This document shows, one piece after another, positions 59,476 through 64,000 of a stretch of DNA of 64,000 bases. Made by a program: the position numbers and the translations under genes. Every line of letters starts with the position of its first letter. The first letter of the stretch is position 1. The notes beneath the pieces were generated by a model. The model was given only the letters and a program-made list of their open reading frames with translations. It was not told where the DNA came from and did not search any database. This stretch comes from Rhodobacter sp. (lineage in GTDB: Bacteria; Pseudomonadota; Alphaproteobacteria; Rhodobacterales; Rhodobacteraceae): contig JACKKG010000001.1 of the NCBI GenBank assembly GCA_020637515.1, positions 2,820,501 to 2,884,500 of the forward strand, read 5' to 3'.

Positions 59476-60003
59476 ATGCGCCCCCTGCCCGCCCTTCGCG
59501 CCGATTGTTCCGCCTGCGCCGCGTTGTGCTGCATGGCGCTGCCCTTTGACGCAGGCGAGGCCTTTGCGCGAGACAAGCCGGCTTTGCATCCCTGCCCGCA
59601 TCTTGACGGCGGATTCGGCTGCACGATTCACCACCACCTGACGGGGGCAGGCTATCGGGGCTGCGCGATTTACGACTGCAGGGGCGCCGGGCAGCGGGTG
59701 ATGACCGAGGTTTTCCCCGGCGCGGACTGGCGGCGCGATCCGGGCCTGCGCGCGCCCCTGGCCGAGGCCTTTGCGCGCTTGCGCGGCATTCACGATGCGC
59801 TGGAGCTTCTGGAGGCCGCCGGGGCCCTGGTCCTGCCGCCCGGGCTGGTCGCCGAACGCCGGGCGCTGGTCGCGCTGTTTCACCCGCCCGCGGACTGGAC
59901 GCAGGCCGGGCTGGCGGATTTCGACCTGGCGGCCGCGCGCCGTCGCCTGGCAGGCTTTCTGCGGGCGCTCAAGGACCATGTCCCGGGACCGGGTGCGGGC
60001 TAG
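59476..60003 (+). CDS. Cysteine-cluster protein, function unknown
   Basis: 175-residue cytoplasmic protein with a cysteine-rich first half: DCSACAALCCMALPFD, HPCPHLDGGFGCTIHHH and GCAIYDCRGAGQRV. The pattern resembles YkgJ-type or pentapeptide-associated cysteine-cluster proteins thought to bind a metal or iron-sulfur centre. The second half is helical and less conserved in appearance. I chose ATG 59476 (MRPLPALRADCSAC). It precedes bolA and grxD on the same strand, which are linked to iron-sulfur handling, but the connection is only positional. Confidence 0.75.
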   Translation: MRPLPALRADCSACAALCCMALPFDAGEAFARDKPALHPCPHLDGGFGCTIHHHLTGAGYRGCAIYDCRGAGQRVMTEVFPGADWRRDPGLRAPLAEAFARLRGIHDALELLEAAGALVLPPGLVAERRALVALFHPPADWTQAGLADFDLAAARRRLAGFLRALKDHVPGPGAG

Positions 60004-60066
60004 CGCCCCTTGCACCCTGCCGTTGCGGGTTTTACATCTGTCCTCAGACCAAGGGAGACCCCGCGC

Positions 60067-60309
60067 ATGGCCATGTCGGCAACCGAAATCGAAACCCTGC
60101 TGCGCGAATCCTTTCCCGCAGCGACGATCACCATCACCGACCTTGCGGGCGATGGGAACCACTACGCGGCGGAAGTGATCGACCCCAGCTTCAAGGGCAA
60201 GAACCGCGTGCAGCAGCAGCGCGAGGTGTATGCCGCCCTCAAGGGCAAGATGGACGGCGCGCATGGCGAATTGCACGCGCTGGCTCTGACGACCAAAGCC
60301 CCGGACTGA
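60067..60309 (+). CDS. bolA: BolA family protein
   Basis: 80-residue BolA-like protein, cytoplasmic, forming Fe-S complexes with monothiol glutaredoxins in characterised systems. Seen: class II KH-like fold with GDGNHYAAEVIDPSFKGKNR, where the conserved His region lies, and QQREVYAALKGKM. ATG 60067 is chosen over the ATG at 60073 because of GGGAG upstream; either is possible. Directly upstream of grxD, its usual partner. Confidence 0.93.
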   Translation: MAMSATEIETLLRESFPAATITITDLAGDGNHYAAEVIDPSFKGKNRVQQQREVYAALKGKMDGAHGELHALALTTKAPD

Positions 60310-60392
60310 CCCCTGTTCCGCGGCCGCTGCCGGCCTATCTGATCCCTATCCCCTATTGCGCGGCGCTGGCCGCGCCTGCGAAAGGACGAACC

Positions 60393-60752
60393 ATGAGCGC
60401 CAAGGACACGATCCGCCAGACGGTCGACGGCAATGACGTCGTGCTGTTCATGAAGGGCACCAAGACCATGCCGCAATGCGGCTTTTCCAGCCGCGTGGCC
60501 GGGGTGCTGAACTTCATGGGCGTCGAGTACGCCGATGTGAACGTGCTGGCCGATCCCGAGATCCGCCAGGGCATCAAGGATTTTTCGGAATGGCCGACGA
60601 TCCCGCAGCTCTATGTGAAGGGCGAATTCGTCGGCGGCTGCGACATTGTGACCGAGATGACCCTTTCGGGCGAGCTGGACGCGCTGTTCGACGCCAAGGG
60701 CGTGGCCTACGACAAGGACGCCGCCGACAAGATCCGCGAAGCCAACGCCTGA
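60393..60752 (+). CDS. grxD: Monothiol glutaredoxin (Grx4/GrxD type)
   Basis: 119-residue CGFS glutaredoxin that carries and delivers [2Fe-2S] clusters. Seen: GTKTMPQCGFSSRV with the single active-site Cys, WPTIPQLYVKGEFVGGCDIV with the cis-Pro and glutathione-binding residues. Encoded right after bolA, supporting a BolA-Grx complex for iron-sulfur sensing or delivery. A strong hairpin terminator follows at 60781. Confidence 0.96.
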   Translation: MSAKDTIRQTVDGNDVVLFMKGTKTMPQCGFSSRVAGVLNFMGVEYADVNVLADPEIRQGIKDFSEWPTIPQLYVKGEFVGGCDIVTEMTLSGELDALFDAKGVAYDKDAADKIREANA

Positions 60753-60780
60753 CAGGCCGCCGCCAACCGCGAGGGGACAC

Positions 60781-60812
60781 GGGCCGGTGCGTCGCGCGCC
60801 GGCCCTTTGTTC
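60781..60812 (+). terminator. Terminator after grxD
   Basis: GGGCCGGTGCG (60781-60791) pairs with CGCGCCGGCCC (60795-60805), one G-U wobble, three-base loop, followed by TTTGTTC. Confidence 0.65.
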
Positions 60813-60852
60813 ATGCCTGCTTTGACGGGCACGGCCACAGGGCGCAATGACG

Positions 60853-61230
60853 TCAGCGCGATTCCAACTGATCGGCCAGGGATTCCGCCCGGGCGGCGAG
60901 CTCGGACAGCGATTCCACGGCCGAGGCCGGGATGGCGGGAACCTCGATCCGTTCGCGCGGTGCGGACCGCAGGCGGGCGATCTCGGTCTGGGCGGCGGCG
61001 AGCTGATCCTCGGCGGCGCGGGCGCGGTCCTCGGCGCCGGCGGTCTTGTCGGCCAGCATGAGCCCCGCCATGAGCAGCATCCGCGATTCCGGCAAGCGGC
61101 CAATCTGACCGATCAGCGCGGTGGCCTCGGCGTCGAGCATGGCGGCGGCGGCGCGCAGGAAGTCTTCCTCGCCGGGTTGGCAGGCGACCTCGAAACTCTT
61201 GCCGCCGATGGTGATGGTTTCCTCGGGCAT
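60853..61230 (-). CDS. zapA: Cell division protein ZapA
   Basis: 125-residue FtsZ-associated protein. Seen: N-terminal beta region ITIGGKSFEVACQPGEEDFL, then AAAMLDAEATALIGQIGRLPESRMLLMAGLMLAD and a C-terminal coiled-coil helix. It promotes bundling of FtsZ filaments. Encoded 13 bases after a coiled-coil protein gene, a pairing seen in related bacteria. Confidence 0.9.
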   Translation of the reverse strand: MPEETITIGGKSFEVACQPGEEDFLRAAAAMLDAEATALIGQIGRLPESRMLLMAGLMLADKTAGAEDRARAAEDQLAAAQTEIARLRSAPRERIEVPAIPASAVESLSELAARAESLADQLESR

Positions 61231-61243
61231 GGCTGGTCCTCTC

Positions 61244-61777
61244 TCAGCGCGTCTCGGCCGCGAGCAGCGGCTTCAGTTCGGCCAGGATCTCTTCCATCTC
61301 GGCCATTTCGGCGCGGCGCTCGGCCTGAAGGGCCTCCAGCTCGGCCGAGATCGACTTGTTGATGAGCGTCGTATCGGGGAAGGATTCGACCTGCGCGTCG
61401 CGCAACCCGGCGTTGGCCTCGATCAGCTTGGCATTGGCCTTTTTCAGGCGCAACATCTCGAGGCTTTGCAGATCGAGCTGTTCGGTCAGCCGCGCGAGGC
61501 GGCGTTCCAGTTGGGCGATCGTCGTCTCCTGGCGCTGCTTGACCTGCTGCACCCGCTCATTCAGTTGCGCATTCGCGGCACGTTCCTTTTCCAGCGCCTC
61601 GCGCAGGCTGGACACCACCGCCAGTTGTTCGGGATCGGGCGCGGACTCGGGGCGCGCGCCCAGTCCGAACACGCCGGACTTGGCTGGTCTGGCCGCCGCG
61701 GCACCCTTCTCGACCTGCCGGGCGATCCGCTCCAGCGCATCCGAGAGCCGTTTTTCCACCGGGGCCAGATCGCTCAT
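61244..61777 (-). CDS. Coiled-coil protein upstream of zapA
   Basis: 177-residue protein of unknown function, mostly alpha-helical coiled coil (residues 60-135, ERVQQVKQRQETTIAQLERR) with charged heptads and no membrane segment or signal. I chose ATG 61777 (MSDLAPVEKRL), which follows GGAGAGATGG, over an ATG 12 bases upstream. Its position with zapA suggests a role in cell division or FtsZ-ring structure, by inference only. Confidence 0.72.
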   Translation of the reverse strand: MSDLAPVEKRLSDALERIARQVEKGAAAARPAKSGVFGLGARPESAPDPEQLAVVSSLREALEKERAANAQLNERVQQVKQRQETTIAQLERRLARLTEQLDLQSLEMLRLKKANAKLIEANAGLRDAQVESFPDTTLINKSISAELEALQAERRAEMAEMEEILAELKPLLAAETR

Positions 61778-61971
61778 CCATCTCTCCACAACTATGCCCG
61801 CACAGCCTCGCGAATCACAAGCTCGTGCCGCGCGGGTCGTTTTTCAGGCAGAATAGGGCGAAACATCGGGGTTTCCAACCAATCAGCGACGACCGGGCCG
61901 CCTGTGTGCTTGAACTCGCACCCCAGCCTGATAAGACGCCCGCAATCGCCCTCTTTCGAAGGAATGCTGCC

Positions 61972-63984
61972 TTGGAAATCGCTTCGCTTCGCGCCCAGCA
62001 CCCCGATCACTGGCGTCTTGCCACCGCCATCCGTGTGCTGGCCATGGATGCCGTCGCCGCGGCGAAATCCGGACACTCGGGGATGCCGATGGGCATGGCC
62101 GACGTGGCCACCGTGCTGTTCCGCAACCACCTGAAATTCGATGCCAAGGCCCCCCATTGGGCAGACCGCGACCGGTTCATCCTGTCGGCGGGGCACGGCT
62201 CGATGCTGATCTATGCGCTGCTGCATCTGACCGGCTACGAGGACGTGACGCTCGATCAGATCCGCAACTTCCGCCAATGGGGCGCGATCACCGCCGGGCA
62301 CCCGGAATACGGCCATGTCTCGGGCGTCGAGACCACCACCGGGCCGCTGGGCCAGGGGATCGCCAACGCGGTCGGCTTTGCCATGGCCGAGGCCCACCTG
62401 CGCGCCCGCTGGGGCGCCAAGATCCAGAACCACCACACCTATGTCATGGCCGGCGACGGCTGCCTGATGGAGGGCGTCAGCCAGGAGGCGATCGGCATCG
62501 CCGGCCGTCACAAGCTGTCCAGGTTGATCGTGCTGTGGGATGACAACGGCATCACCATCGACGGCGCGGTCGCGCTCAGCGACAGCACCGACCAGCGTGC
62601 GCGGTTCCGCGCCGCGGGCTGGCGCGTGCTGGAATGCGACGGTCACGACCCCGAGGACATCGACCGCGCCATCACGGCCGCCAAGACCTCGGCCCGCCCC
62701 GTGCTGATCGCCTGCAAGACGCATATCGCGCTGGGCTCGTCAGCGCAGGACACGTCAAAAGGCCACGGCGCGCTGACCGACGCCAAGCTGATCGCCGACA
62801 CCCGCGCCGTCTATGGCTGGGAGCATGGCCCGTTCGAGATCCCGGCCGACATCAAAGCCGAATGGGAGGCCATCGGCACCCGCAACACGGCCGATCGCGA
62901 GGCCTGGGAAGCGCGCTTTGCCGCCCTGCCTGCCGGGCGCCAGGCGGAATTCGTGCGCATCTTCACCCGCGAGATTCCCAAGCGCCTGCCCGCCGCGATC
63001 CGCGCCGTCAAGAAGGCCGCGATCGAGTCCCCCAAGGCGATGGCCTCGCGCGCGGCCTCGGAAATCGTGCTCAAGGCGGTCAACCCGATCGTCACCGACA
63101 CATTCGGCGGCTCGGCCGACCTGACCGGCTCGAACAACACCCGGACCGAGGATCTGGGCGTGTTCGACGTGGACAACCGCAAGGGCCGCTACATGTATTG
63201 GGGCATCCGGGAACACGGCATGGCGGCGGCGATGAACGGCATGGTGCTGCACGGCGGCGTGCGCCCCTATTCCGGCACCTTCATGGCCTTTACCGACTAC
63301 GCCCGCCCCTCGATGCGCCTGAGCGCTCTGATGGGCCTGCCGGTGGTCTATGTGATGACCCACGATTCGATCGGCCTGGGCGAAGACGGCCCCACGCACC
63401 AGCCGGTCGAGCATCTGGCCATCTCGCGCGCCACCCCCAACACGCTGGTGTTCCGCCCCGCCGATCTGGTGGAAACCGCCGAGGCCTGGGAATGCGCCCT
63501 CTATCAGGTCGAGACCCCCTCGGTCCTGTCGCTGAGCCGCCAGAACCTGGCGCCGGTGCGCGACACCCATGTGCCGCGCAACCTGACCGCCCAGGGCGCC
63601 TATGTCCTGGCCGAGGCCGAGGGCAAGCGCCAGGTGATCCTGATCGCCACCGGCTCCGAGGTCGAGATCGCGCTCAAGGCTCGCGATCTGTTGCAAGCCG
63701 AGGGGATCGGCACGCGCGTGGTGTCCATGCCCTGCATGGAGCTTTTCGCCGCCCAGCCCGAGGCCTATCGCCGCCGCGTGCTGCCGGCGGGCCCGGTGCG
63801 GATCGGCATCGAGGCGGGCGTGCGCGCCGGCGGCTGGGACCGCTGGCTGCTGGGCGAACGCGGACGCAAGGCCGATTTCGTCGGCATGACCGGCTTCGGC
63901 GCCTCGGCCCCCTACGAACGCCTGTATCAGGAATTCGGCATCACCGCCGAGGTCGCCGCGACGAAGGCAAAGGCCCTGCTCTGA
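61972..63984 (+). CDS. tkt: Transketolase
   Basis: 670-residue thiamine-diphosphate enzyme of the pentose phosphate pathway and, in autotrophs, the Calvin cycle. Start: TTG 61972, preceded by GAAGGAATGCTGCC, gives MEIASLRAQHPDHWRLATAI, matching the family N terminus; no ATG fits. Seen: SGHSGMPMGMADVATVLF, the TPP motif GDGCLMEGVSQEAIGI ... WDDNGITID, and the substrate region THDSIGLGEDGPTHQPVEHL. The complete C terminus ends at 63984, so the gene is intact. Confidence 0.97.
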   Translation: MEIASLRAQHPDHWRLATAIRVLAMDAVAAAKSGHSGMPMGMADVATVLFRNHLKFDAKAPHWADRDRFILSAGHGSMLIYALLHLTGYEDVTLDQIRNFRQWGAITAGHPEYGHVSGVETTTGPLGQGIANAVGFAMAEAHLRARWGAKIQNHHTYVMAGDGCLMEGVSQEAIGIAGRHKLSRLIVLWDDNGITIDGAVALSDSTDQRARFRAAGWRVLECDGHDPEDIDRAITAAKTSARPVLIACKTHIALGSSAQDTSKGHGALTDAKLIADTRAVYGWEHGPFEIPADIKAEWEAIGTRNTADREAWEARFAALPAGRQAEFVRIFTREIPKRLPAAIRAVKKAAIESPKAMASRAASEIVLKAVNPIVTDTFGGSADLTGSNNTRTEDLGVFDVDNRKGRYMYWGIREHGMAAAMNGMVLHGGVRPYSGTFMAFTDYARPSMRLSALMGLPVVYVMTHDSIGLGEDGPTHQPVEHLAISRATPNTLVFRPADLVETAEAWECALYQVETPSVLSLSRQNLAPVRDTHVPRNLTAQGAYVLAEAEGKRQVILIATGSEVEIALKARDLLQAEGIGTRVVSMPCMELFAAQPEAYRRRVLPAGPVRIGIEAGVRAGGWDRWLLGERGRKADFVGMTGFGASAPYERLYQEFGITAEVAATKAKALL

Positions 63985-64000
63985 GCCTCGGACACCCGGT

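Noticed and set aside
1..64000. CRISPR arrays, insertion sequences, integrases or attachment sites
   Set aside because: No regularly spaced repeats with spacers, no transposase-like proteins and no terminal repeats were seen. The dispersed hairpin repeats are intergenic and carry no mobile gene.

Overview
The window is one continuous stretch of a GC-rich chromosome with almost no non-coding DNA. I see no tRNA, rRNA, insertion sequence, integrase or CRISPR array. Gene content points to an alphaproteobacterium of the Rhodobacterales (Rhodobacter/Paracoccus/Roseobacter relatives). The main clues are a paired holin and GH108 muramidase, a DUF442-SQOR fusion, TRAP transporters, a Fnr-type box ahead of ppk2, a CcmE of alphaproteobacterial type and an sRNA resembling suhB/mmgR. 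This placement is inference from gene content only.

Layout. 1-3.4 kb: two tandem cytochromes P450 (the first cut by the window edge) and a FAD monooxygenase. 3.5-8.3 kb: a GbsR/MarR-type regulator divergent from a two-gene RND efflux system. 8.3-10.9 kb: a DUF1501/DUF1800 pair. 11.0-17.2 kb: aroQ, then an imelysin / di-haem oxidoreductase / imelysin-like / DUF1513 set (iron-related in other bacteria) and a hydroxypyruvate-isomerase-like gene. 17.3-39 kb: a large aromatic catabolism region. 39.1-43.5 kb: a Crp/Fnr regulator, the DUF442-SQOR fusion and a SulP transporter. 43.5-52.5 kb: holin/muramidase, ccmE, murI, an acyltransferase, a single-chain indolepyruvate oxidoreductase with a divergent LysR gene, and an sRNA. 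52.5-64 kb: housekeeping genes (purL, pntAB, ppk2, bolA-grxD, zapA, tkt).

The aromatic region reads as a nearly complete route from methoxylated hydroxycinnamates to central metabolism. The steps are a feruloyl-CoA synthetase, a crotonase, an SDR dehydrogenase and a CouO-like amidohydrolase (CoA-dependent side-chain shortening), then a LigM-type tetrahydrofolate-dependent O-demethylase with a partner MetF, and then GalB, GalC and GalD for the lower 4,5-cleavage (protocatechuate/gallate) pathway. Two TRAP transporters and three regulators (GntR/FCD, MarR, and a LysR with two helix-turn-helix domains) accompany it. The ring-cleavage dioxygenase, an aldehyde dehydrogenase and the formyl-THF recycling enzyme are not in the window.

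The most unusual non-coding signal is a dispersed family of hairpin-rich repeats, six copies here, each placed just after the 3' end of a gene and in the same orientation relative to it, with compensatory base changes in the stems. Other signals worth attention are an inverted repeat that would hide the ribosome binding site of the FAD monooxygenase gene, tandem P450s that both lack the usual I-helix acid-alcohol pair, clear palindromic operators for several regulators, and the sRNA at about 51.8 kb.
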